From Pseudomonadota bacterium (GTDB lineage Bacteria > Pseudomonadota > Alphaproteobacteria > Rhizobiales > Hyphomicrobiaceae), in assembly GCA_023412745.1 (NCBI GenBank), contig JAEZBZ010000029.1, positions 1 to 28,733 of the forward strand: a DNA stretch of 28,733 nt. The letters run 5' to 3'. Both the position numbers and the translations under genes were made by a program. Below the pieces are notes generated by a model. It worked only from the letters and a program-made list of their open reading frames with translations, searched no databases and was not told the DNA's origin. Positions 1 to 8,298 of the stretch are shown piece by piece; the stretch's first letter is position 1, and each line of letters starts with the position of its first letter.

Positions 1-120
1 AGCCGGAATCAAATTCCGTATTTGGAAGAACCATTAACTGAGTCGCCCGTTAACGATACCTTGCCAACACCGCAATGCAGGGGAACCGTGGCAGAATAAT
101 CACATCGCTGATAATCGCAC

Positions 121-152
121 AAAAACCTGACATTTGAATTTACATTCAAATG
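121..152 (-). terminator. AT-rich inverted repeat past the selD 3' end
   Basis: Two perfect 9-base arms, CATTTGAAT (131-139) and ATTCAAATG (144-152), flank a 4-base loop. Read on the minus strand the hairpin is followed after five bases by a run of five T (121-125). It lies about 75 nt past the selD stop, so it may be a weak terminator for selD. The stem is AT-rich and therefore weak. A dimeric-repressor operator for a gene left of the window is the alternative. Confidence 0.35.
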
Positions 153-227
153 CTTATAACTATCCGCGGCACGTCTCGAAGCAGGCTGACGTCATATCAT
201 ATTGGGGATGGGGGCGGGAGCCGGAGA

Positions 228-1277
228 TCAGCCAACGACCTTTACGCCCGGACCACCCGCCGCTGCCCGGCCGATGATCCGCGCGGCCGGATAGCCGGTA
301 TTCTGCATTTTCAATAGAATCTCGGACGCACGATCAGGATCACAGGCGATGAGCAAGCCGCCCGAGGTCTGCGGATCGGTCAACAGGTGACGCTGCCAGT
401 CCGGCCAGTCCGCCGGCAGGGAAACGCCCTGACCGTAACTCGCCCAGTTGCGATGCGAGGCGCCGGTAACGAAGCCCTTCTGCGCCAAGTCCGCCGCGGC
501 GCCGAGCAGTGCCACCTTGTCGGCCTCGATCACGAGGTTAAGACCCGATCCGCGCGCCATTTCCATCGCATGCCCGAGGACGCCGAAACCCGTGACGTCG
601 GTGATCGCATGCACGGCCTCATCCTGGGACAGCTCCGCGCCAATCCGGTTCAGCAGCGTCGTGCTGCGGATCATCTCGGCGTAGCCGTCGGGATCCAACG
701 CTCCCTTCTTGATCGCGGCCGAGTAGATACCGACACCGATCGCCTTGGTCAGGATCAGCGCGTCGCCCGCGCGCGCATTTGCGTTGCGCCGCACCTGCTC
801 CGGCTTGCAGATGCCGATGACGGCCAACCCATACACCGGCTCGGGACAGTCGATCGAATGTCCGCCCGCAACCGGAATACCGGCTTCGGTGCAGATCGCA
901 GCGCCGCCCTTGAGGATCTCGCGCACCATCTCGGTCGGAATCTTGTCAACCGGCATGCCGAGGATGGCCAGCGCCATCACCGGGCGGCCACCCATGGCAT
1001 AGACGTCGGAGATGGCGTTGGTCGCGGCGATGCGTCCAAAGTCGAACGGATCATCGACCATTGGCATGAAGAAGTCGGTGGTGGCGATGATGCAGGTGTT
1101 GTCGTCGACCTGCCAGACCGCGGCGTCGTCGGCCGTTTCGGTGCCGACGAGGAGTTGCTTGTAGGGCGCTGCCGCCGGCTGATCGGCCAGGAGCTGCTGC
1201 AGCACCGACGGCGCTAGCTTGCAACCGCAGCCGCCACCATGCGCCAGGCTCGTCAGCTTAACTTGCGGAACGTTCAT
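228..1277 (-). CDS. selD: Selenide, water dikinase (selenophosphate synthetase)
   Basis: SelD uses ATP to turn selenide into selenophosphate, the selenium donor for SelA in the cytoplasm. The 349-residue protein has the usual family length. The N-terminal HGGGCGCKL motif places Cys17 and Lys20 exactly where the E. coli enzyme has its essential Cys and Lys, so this is a Cys form and not a selenocysteine form. The GGHSID motif and the AIR-synthase-type core (DVTGFGVLGH, then DPQTSGGLL near the C terminus) are present. The start is supported by GGAGA seven bases upstream. It follows the FccB-like gene by 54 nt on the same strand, so co-transcription is likely. It is separated from, and divergent to, the selA/selB cassette it serves. 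Confidence 0.97.
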   Translation of the reverse strand: MNVPQVKLTSLAHGGGCGCKLAPSVLQQLLADQPAAAPYKQLLVGTETADDAAVWQVDDNTCIIATTDFFMPMVDDPFDFGRIAATNAISDVYAMGGRPVMALAILGMPVDKIPTEMVREILKGGAAICTEAGIPVAGGHSIDCPEPVYGLAVIGICKPEQVRRNANARAGDALILTKAIGVGIYSAAIKKGALDPDGYAEMIRSTTLLNRIGAELSQDEAVHAITDVTGFGVLGHAMEMARGSGLNLVIEADKVALLGAAADLAQKGFVTGASHRNWASYGQGVSLPADWPDWQRHLLTDPQTSGGLLIACDPDRASEILLKMQNTGYPAARIIGRAAAGGPGVKVVG

Positions 1278-1331
1278 CGCATTGTCTCCGAACGCGTGGA
1301 ATGGGGCTGCGCGTTGTAGGGCTGGACCCGC

Positions 1332-2659
1332 TCAGACCGTGAGGAAATCGTTGTACATCCGCTTGGCCCATTTCAGATCGTCGGCCACCAGGTCCGCCGA
1401 GCGGATATCGATGTCGCGCTGCGTCTGCTCGATCAGGCCATCGGGCCGCAGCGCATAATCGAACTCCACCGAAATCGCCTCCCGGGGTTCGCCGTTGACC
1501 AGCATATAGCAGAGATTGTCCGGCAGTGCGGTCGTCACCTCTTTGCCGGCGATCCTCTGCGCGATATAGCCCGCCGCGATACGACCCATCGCATTGGCCA
1601 CGTGACCACTCTTCGGATAGTGCCCGAACAGAGGTGAAACCGCACCCATCGCGTCGCCGATGATGTAGACGTTTTCGTCCGTCTTGGCGTGCAGCAGCGT
1701 GGGATGAATATCGGACCATCCGGTCGGCTTGCCCTCAGGCGTTTTACCGATGAGATCCGCCTTCCAGACCAGTTCGCTCGCCTGATGCGGCGCCATCAGA
1801 ACAGCGTCGTCGAAATCGAAGCGGCCTGCTTGCGTATCGATGAACTTCTTGAACGGATCGACCTGTTTGATCTTGGCATTCGGCACGTGAGTGATGATGT
1901 CGGGATAGAGCTCGCGGAAAGCATCGCGGAAGCCCTCGCCGATCGGCATGACGCGCGGCTTGGGATCGAGAATGACGATTTTGCCCGGAATTTTGTTGTG
2001 CTTGAACCACCATGCCATGATGCAGGCACGCTCGTACGGCGATGGCGGGCAGCGATGCGGCGGCGGCGGCAGCGTCATGACCATGGTGCCACCCTTGAAC
2101 TCGCGGATCTTGCGCTTCAGCGCGAAGTGCTCGGAGTTCGGAATGTAAGCCGACGGGTAAGTGGCGCGCGTATATTCGGAAGCCTTCACGTCATTGCCAA
2201 ACCACGCATCGTAGGCGTGACGGATGCCGCCGGTCAGCACGAGGTAGTCTAGTCGATACTGCCCTTTGCCGTCAGGACGCGCTTCTTATCGCGCTCGAAG
2301 GCGGTGATTTCGGTCTGAACCAGCGTGTAACCGTAAGCCCTCGACGGTCCGAGCATGTCATGGACGAGGAAATTGGTATCGATGACATCGATCAGCCACT
2401 TGTTGCTCATGGGGCATGAGAAGAAGATAGGATTGCGCTCGAGCACAACCACTTCGACATTCGGCGCGACCTTGTGCATGTGACGCGCAAACGACAATCC
2501 GCCCCAGCCGCCGCCCGCCACGACGACACGCGGCCCCTTGCCTTTCGACAGCAATTGATCGCCCGGCCGCAAGATGGCGGGTTGTGCCAGCGCCGGCGCT
2601 GCGCCGGCTGCCACAAGGCCACCTGCACCGATCAGCATATCTCGACGATTCAATTTCAT
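1332..2659 (-). pseudogene. FccB/SoxF-like sulfide dehydrogenase flavoprotein, split by a one-base frameshift
   Basis: Two adjacent reading frames (2659 to 2249, then 2240 to 1332) together make one FAD-dependent oxidoreductase of about 442 residues, the usual size of the flavocytochrome c sulfide dehydrogenase flavin subunit. The first part starts with a twin-arginine signal (NRRDMLIG), so the protein would be periplasmic. It then has a dinucleotide-binding glycine motif (VVVAGGGWGG) and the SCPMSNKWL segment with a likely redox cysteine. The second part carries RCPPSPYERA, a YIIGDAMG FAD motif and NLCYML, near where the second redox cysteine lies in FccB. The frames join at a missing base near 2261-2267; restoring it gives KGQYRLDYLVLTGG with no gap. 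It may be a true pseudogene, a sequencing error, or a frameshifted product. No cytochrome partner gene is visible. Start is supported by GAGGA four bases upstream. Confidence 0.8.
2261..2267 (-). other. Frameshift site in the FccB-like gene
   Basis: On the coding strand the bases read A AAG GGC, which formally fits the X XXY YYZ pattern of -1 slippage sites. A -1 shift here enters the downstream frame and avoids the TAG at 2249-2251, four codons later. A missing base in the G run gives the same result, and that is the simpler explanation. Confidence 0.5.
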
Positions 2660-3021
2660 GGCGTCCTCAACCTGGATGTCTTTTTGGTTTTCGTGTTTAT
2701 TGCCTCACGTGCGCGTGCATCGGCGCAATTTGCCGTCCTGAGCCGCCAGCATCCCATGAGGCATGCGCATGCGCGCGGACACACGCCCGGATCAGCAGCG
2801 TTTCGTTTGGGAATGGCGAAGCAGCGCGATTGCGCGTTCGCTTTGAACAGCCATCATAGATCGCGAGGGCGATCGCCGGTCGGAATGATGATGTAAGCCT
2901 CGAGCCCCGGCACGCGGGAGCGAGATGATCGCGCATTCGGGCGGATAGTCACAGGAAGTCACCGCCCGGTCAATAACTCGCGCAGTCCGCGCCGATCATT
3001 CCTTCGTATGAGCGCGCGGGA
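2660..3021. other. Gene-free stretch between the FccB-like gene and the small exported protein gene
   Basis: About 360 bases. The part next to 2660 must hold the leader of the FccB-like gene. Around 2700-2790 there are short alternating GCATGC/GCGCGC stretches. Open frames on both strands here (for example 2697-2936 minus) have arginine- and alanine-rich compositions typical of non-coding GC-rich DNA, with no recognisable domain. I see no convincing terminator, RNA gene or promoter. Confidence 0.5.
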
Positions 3022-3354
3022 TCAACAGGGCTTGGTCGCGGCCTGCTTCTGAGAGGATGTACCCTTGGTCGGATCGAGACCCTTTGCCGTGGCGGGCTGC
3101 TCGCTGCCGGTCGGCTTGTGGTCTTCGGACGTACCGGCACCAACTTGGCGATCACCGCCCGACCAGCCCGTGCTGCCCATGTTCTTGCTGCCGGAGTCAG
3201 CGCCCGTCTCCATCTTCGTAGCCGGTGCCGGTGGTGGCGCCGTCTGACCGCATTCGTCTGACATCTGCGAAGCCGGCTGAGCCTGAGGGACTGCCGCATC
3301 GAGCAGGACGGCAGGCGTTACGACAGCAACGGCGACTAGCAGTTTTTTCAACAT
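3022..3354 (-). CDS. Small exported protein of unknown function
   Basis: The 110-residue product begins with a clear signal peptide: MLKK, then a hydrophobic stretch (LLVAVAVVTPAVLLDAA) and a likely cleavage site in the VPQAQPASQ region. The mature part of about 80 residues is low in complexity and rich in Gly, Ser, Thr, Pro and Lys. It includes a GSTGWSGG segment and has two cysteines, one soon after the signal and one as the last residue. It is probably periplasmic and largely disordered. It sits divergently from the formate dehydrogenase operon with 195 bases between starts, so the two may share a control region. I do not recognise a family and assign no function. Confidence 0.6.
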   Translation of the reverse strand: MLKKLLVAVAVVTPAVLLDAAVPQAQPASQMSDECGQTAPPPAPATKMETGADSGSKNMGSTGWSGGDRQVGAGTSEDHKPTGSEQPATAKGLDPTKGTSSQKQAATKPC

Positions 3355-3469
3355 CCGGTGACCTCCAAGCGCTTAGTCCAACGCAGAGGTGGCCGGGACC
3401 GTTCCACGCCCGCATAGTGGATTGGGTCTGATTGGTTCTTTGGCGCACCGGCGTTTGCTGCACCGCAAA

Positions 3470-3498
3470 TTGACCGACAATTGCGCTTAGACTAGTTT
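3470..3498 (+). promoter_or_regulatory. Weak candidate promoter for fdoGHI
   Basis: TTGACC at 3470-3475 is a good -35 hexamer. The hexamer 17 bases later (TAGTTT, 3493-3498) matches a -10 box only partly. It lies about 50 bases upstream of the fdoG start, in the only intergenic space before the operon. No sigma-54 GG-N10-GC pattern was found. Confidence 0.25.
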
Positions 3499-3549
3499 TA
3501 AATTGCCTGTCTTCATTCGTTCATGGACGCCTGAGGAGGAACCCAAGCG

Positions 3550-6500
3550 ATGAACATCGAAGTCTCACGCCGACAATTTATGAAGCTGGCTGGGGCTGGT
3601 GTAGCGGGGTCGGCTATCGGAGCTCTCGGGTTTGGCGAGGCGGAGGCGATGGTCGCCGCTCACGTCAGGCCCTTCAAGCTGGCGAAGGCCACGGAAACGC
3701 GAAACACCAGTCCCTACTGCTCGGTTGCATGTGGCGTCATCCTGTACAGCCGCGGCGATGTAAAGAAGGGCGAGAAGGCTGAGATATTCCATATTGAGGG
3801 TGATTCCGATCATCCGACTAATCGCGGAACTCTCTGCCCTAAAGGTGCAGCTCTCTTAGACTTCGTCAAATCGCCGACGCGCACGAAAGTACCGCGCGTT
3901 CGCGAGGCTGGATCGAAGGAGTGGAAAGAGCTTTCATGGGACGATGCACTGAACCGCATCGTTCGCCACATGAAGGCCGACCGCGACGCCAACTTCGTCG
4001 CCCAGAACGCAGACGGCGCAACCGTCAACCGATGGATCACCACCGGTTTCCTGGCTGCCTCTGCGACCACCAACGAAACCGCTTTTGTCACCTATAAGGT
4101 CGTGCGCAGCGCCGGCATGTTGGTCTTCGACAACCAGGCGCGTGTCTGACACGGCCCGACGGTAGCCAGTCTGGCTCCGACGGTCGGCCGTGGTGCGATG
4201 ACGAATTCGTGGACTGATATCAAGAACACGGATCTCGTGGTCATTATGGGCGGTAACGCCGCCGAGGCGCATCCTTGTGGATTCAAGGGCGTGACCGAAG
4301 CGAAGGCGAACCGTGGCGCCAAGCTTATCGTTGTCGATCCGCGCTTCACACGCTCGGCATCCGTTGCTGACTATTATGCTCCGATCCGCCAGGGCACGGA
4401 CATCGCGTTCCTGCTCGGCGTCATCAACTACTGCATTCAGAACGACAAGGTGCAGTGGGAGTATGCGAAGGCCTTCACCAATGCGACCTACGTCGTGAAG
4501 GAGGGCTTCGGCTATCAGGACGGCCTGTTCACCGGGTATGACGAAGCCAAACGCGACTACAATCGTGAAAGCTGGGAATACGAGACCGGCCCGGATGGTT
4601 TTGTTGTCGTCGACGAGACGCTGCAGCATCCGCGTTGTGTCTGGAACCTGCTGAAGCAGCACGTCGCAATCTATACGCCGGAAATGGTCGAGCGCATCAG
4701 CGGCACACCGAAGGAGAAATTTCTCACGGTCGCCAAGATGATCTCGGAAACGTCAGCGCCCGACAAGGCCATGACGTCGATGTACGCGCTTGGCTGGACA
4801 CAGCACTCGAAGGGCTCGCAGAACATCCGCTGCATGGCGATGCTGCAACTCATCCTGGGCAACATCGGCATTCGCGGCGGCGGCATGAACGCGTTGCGCG
4901 GTCACTCCAACATCCAGGGGCTGACCGACATCGGACTCATGTCGAATCTGATCCCGGGTTACCTCACGATTCCGAACGAACGAGAGGCGGACCTGGCGAC
5001 TTACATGTCGACGCGCGGCTTCAAGCCGATGCGGCCGGGTCAGATGAGATACTGGCAGAACTACCGGAAGTTCTTCGTGAGATTCCAGAAGGCGATGTGG
5101 GGAAGCGCAGCGACCGCTGAGAACGACTTCGCTTATCACTACCTGCCGAAGCTCGACGTGCCGACCTATGACGTCCTTCGTGCCTGGGAGCTGATGCACC
5201 AAGGCAAGATGAACGGCTACTTCTGCCAAGGCTTCAATCCGCTGATGTCCTTCCCCAACAAGGGCAAGCTCAAGACGGCGTTGGCCAAGCTGAAGTTCCT
5301 TGTCGTCATGGATCCGCTGGAAACGGAAACGGCACGGTTCTGGGAAGACCACGGCGAGTTCAATCCGTCGAAGCCCGAGGAAATCAAAACGGAAGTGTTC
5401 GAGCTTCCGACCACGTGCTTCGCCGAGGACGAAGGCTCGCTCGTTAACTCGGGACGCTGGCTGCAATGGCATTGGCCAGGCGCGACGCCTCCAGGTCAGG
5501 CCAAGACCGACGTCTGGATCATGAGCCAGCTCCACCTGCGTCTGAAGGAGCTGTACAAGAAGGAAGGCGGCGCGTTCGCCGATCCGATCCTCAACCTGCA
5601 TTGGCCGTATCAGGACCCGCACGAGCCGGCACCCGCCGAGATCGCCAAGGAACTGAACGGCTATGTGCTGGAAGATGTGCCGGATCCGGCCGATGCGACC
5701 AAGCTCGTTCTGCAGAAGGGCAAGCAGGTCGCCGGGTTTGGTGCTCTGCGCGATGATGGAACCACTGCGTGCGGCTGCTGGATCTATTCCGGCTGCTTCA
5801 CGGAGGCCGGCAACAACATGGCGCGGCGCGACAACAACGACCCGGATAGCACGTGCGCCTATTCCAAGTGGGCGTTCTCGTGGCCGGCCAACCGCCGCAT
5901 CCTCTACAATCGCGCCTCCGCGGACGTACAGGGCAAGCCCTGGGATCTGAAGCGGAAGCTGATTGAGTGGAACGGCGAACGCTGGACGGGCTACGACGTG
6001 CCCGACATCGCGCCGACCGCGCGGCCGGAAGCTGTCCAACCCTTCATCATGAACCCGGAGGGCACAGCGCGCCTTTGGGTTCGCCGCTTAATGAAGGATG
6101 GTCCCTTCCCGGTCCACTACGAACCGTTCGAAAGCCCGATCGACAACCCGATCGCCGCAAAGATCCGGGGCAACCCGGCGGCGCGCGTGTTCAAGGGCGA
6201 CATGGAAGTGTTCGGGGACGCCAGCGAGTTCCCGTACGCGGCAGTCACGTACCGACTGACGGAGCACTTCCACTTCTGGACGAAGCATGTGCAGGTCAAC
6301 GCCACGCTTCAGCCGGAACTGTTCGTGGAAATCTCGGAGCAACTCGCCAAAGAGAAAGGCATCGAGAAAGGTGGATGGGTACGCGTGTGGTCGAAGCGCG
6401 GATCTATCAAGGCCAAGGCGGTCGTCACCAAGCGCATCAAACCGCTGATCTGCGACGGCAAAACCGTGCACATCGTCGGTATCCCGCTGCACTGGGGTTT

Positions 6501-6633
6501 CACCGGCGCAACCAGGAAGGGCTACGGCGCGAATACGCTGACGCCTTACGTGGGTGACGCCAACATCGAGACACCGGAATACAAAGCGTTCCTGGTGGAT
6601 ATCGAGCCCCTGACAACCGGCCCAGTGGCATAG
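3550..6633 (+). CDS. fdoG: Selenocysteine-containing formate dehydrogenase, alpha (catalytic) subunit
   Basis: This is the catalytic molybdenum/tungsten bis-MGD subunit of the membrane-bound, periplasm-facing formate dehydrogenase (FDH-N/O type). It oxidises formate to CO2 and passes electrons to FdoH. The full product is 1027 residues (E. coli FdnG is about 1015). It requires reading the in-frame TGA at 4147-4149 as selenocysteine, Sec200, in the context ARV-U-HGPTVASLAPT, which matches the FdnG/FdoG active site almost residue for residue. The N terminus has a twin-arginine signal (SRRQFMKL). Cys57, Cys61 and Cys96 (CSVAC, TLCPKG) belong to the [4Fe-4S] site. Further downstream are GGNAAEAHP and the C-terminal MGD-binding domain. 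A strong GAGGAGG lies upstream of the ATG. A standard gene caller would split it at the TGA into a 199-residue fragment and a false start at 4198. Confidence 0.97.
4147..4192 (+). promoter_or_regulatory. Sec UGA codon and bacterial SECIS hairpin
   Basis: The TGA at 4147-4149 is followed at once by a hairpin inside the coding sequence. Outer arms CACGGCC (4150-4156) and GGCCGTG (4186-4192) pair over 7 bp. The apical part is GG, bulged T (4163), AGCC, loop AGTCT (4168-4172), GGCT, CC. A bulged U below a GU-containing apical loop is what SelB recognises in the E. coli fdhF and fdnG elements. The element must recruit SelB carrying Sec-tRNA at this UGA. Confidence 0.93.
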
Positions 6634-6646
6634 GGAGGACGAAACC

Positions 6647-7549
6647 ATGGCAACTTTTCAGCCATTCGACGTCATCCGCCGCTCGGCATCGGTGACGGCC
6701 ACGCCGCAATCCAATCGCGGCGTGGAAGTGGTGAAGCTGATCGACACCTCGAAGTGCATCGGCTGCAAGGCCTGCCAGTCGGCATGCCTAGAGTGGAACG
6801 ACATGCGCGAGACGGTTGGCGTCAACGTGGGGGTTTACGAAAACCCCCACGACCTGACGCCCAACATGTTCACGCTGATGCGTTACACGGAGTATGAAAA
6901 CCCGACCACTGGCAACCTCGAGTGGCTCATCCGCAAGGATGGCTGCATGCACTGCGAGGATCCGGGCTGCCTCAAGGCCTGCCCGGCGCCGGGAGCCATT
7001 GTGCAGTACGCCAACGGCATCGTCGATTTCGTCAAGGAAAACTGCATCGGGTGCGGCTACTGCGTGAAGGGATGCCCGTTCAACATCCCGCGCATCTCCC
7101 AGGTCGATCACAAAGCGTACAAATGTACGCTGTGCTCGGATCGGGTAGCCGTCGGCCAGCAGCCGGCGTGCGCGAAAGCCTGCCCGACGCACTGCATCAC
7201 CTTCGGAACCAAGGAAGAGATGGTCGGTCTCGCAGACAAGCGGATCACCGACCTGAAATCCCGCGGCTTCGACAAGGCCGGGCTTTACAATCCGCCCGGG
7301 GTGAGCGGCACACACGTGATGTACGTTCTGCATCACGCGGACAAACCGGAGATCTATGCCGGCCTTCCGAACAACCCGAAGATCAGCCCGATCGTTGAGA
7401 TGTGGAAAGGCGTCAGCAAGTATGCTGGCATGGCGGTGATCGGCCTAACGGCGGCTGCAGGTCTCATCCATCACGTCCTGCAAGGCCCCAACCGTGTCTC
7501 CAAGGAAGACGAGGAGAGCGCGGATAAAATGGCAGGAGGCAAGTCATGA
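6647..7549 (+). CDS. fdoH: Formate dehydrogenase, beta (iron-sulfur) subunit
   Basis: FdoH carries electrons from the catalytic subunit to the cytochrome b subunit through four [4Fe-4S] clusters. The 300-residue protein shows four cysteine groups in order: CIGCKACQSAC near residue 35, CMHCEDPGCLKAC near 105, CIGCGYCVKGC near 135, and CTLCSDRV...CAKACPTHC near 160-185. A single hydrophobic segment (AGMAVIGLTAAAGLIHHVL) near residue 265-285 anchors it in the membrane, as in FdnH (294 residues). It lacks its own signal peptide, in line with export together with FdoG by the Tat route. The start is 13 nt after fdoG with an AGGGAGGA ribosome site. It overlaps fdoI by an ATGA. Confidence 0.97.
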   Translation: MATFQPFDVIRRSASVTATPQSNRGVEVVKLIDTSKCIGCKACQSACLEWNDMRETVGVNVGVYENPHDLTPNMFTLMRYTEYENPTTGNLEWLIRKDGCMHCEDPGCLKACPAPGAIVQYANGIVDFVKENCIGCGYCVKGCPFNIPRISQVDHKAYKCTLCSDRVAVGQQPACAKACPTHCITFGTKEEMVGLADKRITDLKSRGFDKAGLYNPPGVSGTHVMYVLHHADKPEIYAGLPNNPKISPIVEMWKGVSKYAGMAVIGLTAAAGLIHHVLQGPNRVSKEDEESADKMAGGKS

Positions 7550-8259
7550 CCGATAAAGTCGTGGCCCACCAGCAGGACGACGGCGCGCACATCCGTGTGC
7601 GCCGTTACTCCGGGCTGGCCCGCATCAACCACTGGATCGTGGCTGTCAGCTTCGTGCTGCTGCTGCTCAGCGGCCTGTCGTTGTTCCATCCCAGCTTCTA
7701 CTGGTTGGCCGGGCTGTTCGGCGGGGGCGCCGTCGTACGCTGGTTGCATCCGTGGATCGGCGTGGTTCTGGTCGTCAGTTTCCTCGGCCTGTTCTTCCGC
7801 TTCTTCTGGCAGAACCTTCCTGAAACCACAGACTTCGTCTGGCTGGCCCGCATCCGTCATGTGCTGACGGCAAATGACCACTACCTGCCTGAGATCGGCA
7901 AGTACAATGCCGGCCAGAAGTTCGTGTTCTGGTCGCAGGCAATCCTCGTGTCGGTACTGTTCATCACCGGGATCGGCTTGTGGGAGCAGGGCCTTGCCTA
8001 CGTCGAGGGGCTGCTCGGTTTCAAGGCGACGATTGACCAGTTACGCATGGCGGCCCTTCTGCATGCCACCGCCGCTGTTCTCGCTATCACAATCTGGATT
8101 ATTCACGTTTATGCGGCGATCTGGGTACGTGGCACGATCTCGGCGATGACACGTGGCTTTGTGACCGGCGGCTGGGGATACCGTCATCACCGCAAGTGGC
8201 TGCGCAAGGAGATCGACAAGGGCGAAATCGAACGCCCCAATGTCACCCCTGCTGAGTAA
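7546..8259 (+). CDS. fdoI: Formate dehydrogenase, gamma subunit (cytochrome b556)
   Basis: FdoI is the membrane diheme cytochrome b that takes electrons from FdoH and reduces quinone. The 237-residue protein has four hydrophobic segments, roughly at residues 25-45, 60-85, 125-145 and 165-190, as expected for the family. Candidate heme ligands include the His in RINHWIVAV in segment 1, the His in WLHPWIG, and the His residues in LLHATAAV and IWIIHVYAAIW. It has a slightly longer N terminus than FdnI (about 217 residues). The start overlaps the fdoH stop by 4 nt (ATGA at 7546-7549), so the subunits are probably translationally coupled. Confidence 0.95.
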   Translation: MTDKVVAHQQDDGAHIRVRRYSGLARINHWIVAVSFVLLLLSGLSLFHPSFYWLAGLFGGGAVVRWLHPWIGVVLVVSFLGLFFRFFWQNLPETTDFVWLARIRHVLTANDHYLPEIGKYNAGQKFVFWSQAILVSVLFITGIGLWEQGLAYVEGLLGFKATIDQLRMAALLHATAAVLAITIWIIHVYAAIWVRGTISAMTRGFVTGGWGYRHHRKWLRKEIDKGEIERPNVTPAE

Positions 8260-8280
8260 TACTGCTCATGTGCGTTTTAT

Positions 8281-8293
8281 CCTCGGTCCGAGG
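8281..8293 (+). promoter_or_regulatory. Small hairpin holding the fdhE ribosome binding site
   Basis: CCTCG (8281-8285), loop GTC, CGAGG (8289-8293). The 3' arm contains GAGG (8290-8293), the only good ribosome site for fdhE, five bases before its ATG at 8299. The hairpin is short and may only modestly reduce fdhE translation relative to fdoGHI. Confidence 0.3.
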
Positions 8294-8298
8294 TGCTT

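Noticed and set aside
2697..2936. A 79-residue minus-strand gene in the gap upstream of the FccB-like gene
   Set aside because: No domain, no good ribosome site and a composition typical of random GC-rich sequence.
3400..3549. A sigma-54 promoter before fdoG
   Set aside because: Several GG and GC doublets occur, but none has the required 10-base spacing with the flanking consensus.
3550..4149. A separate 199-residue truncated formate dehydrogenase and a second gene starting at 4198
   Set aside because: The frames are identical across the TGA, the residues on both sides match the FdnG/FdoG active site, a SECIS follows and all Sec genes are present. It is one selenoprotein gene.
4753..6039. 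A 428-residue minus-strand frame opposite fdoG
   Set aside because: No domain, and its composition is that of an antisense shadow of a strongly coding gene.
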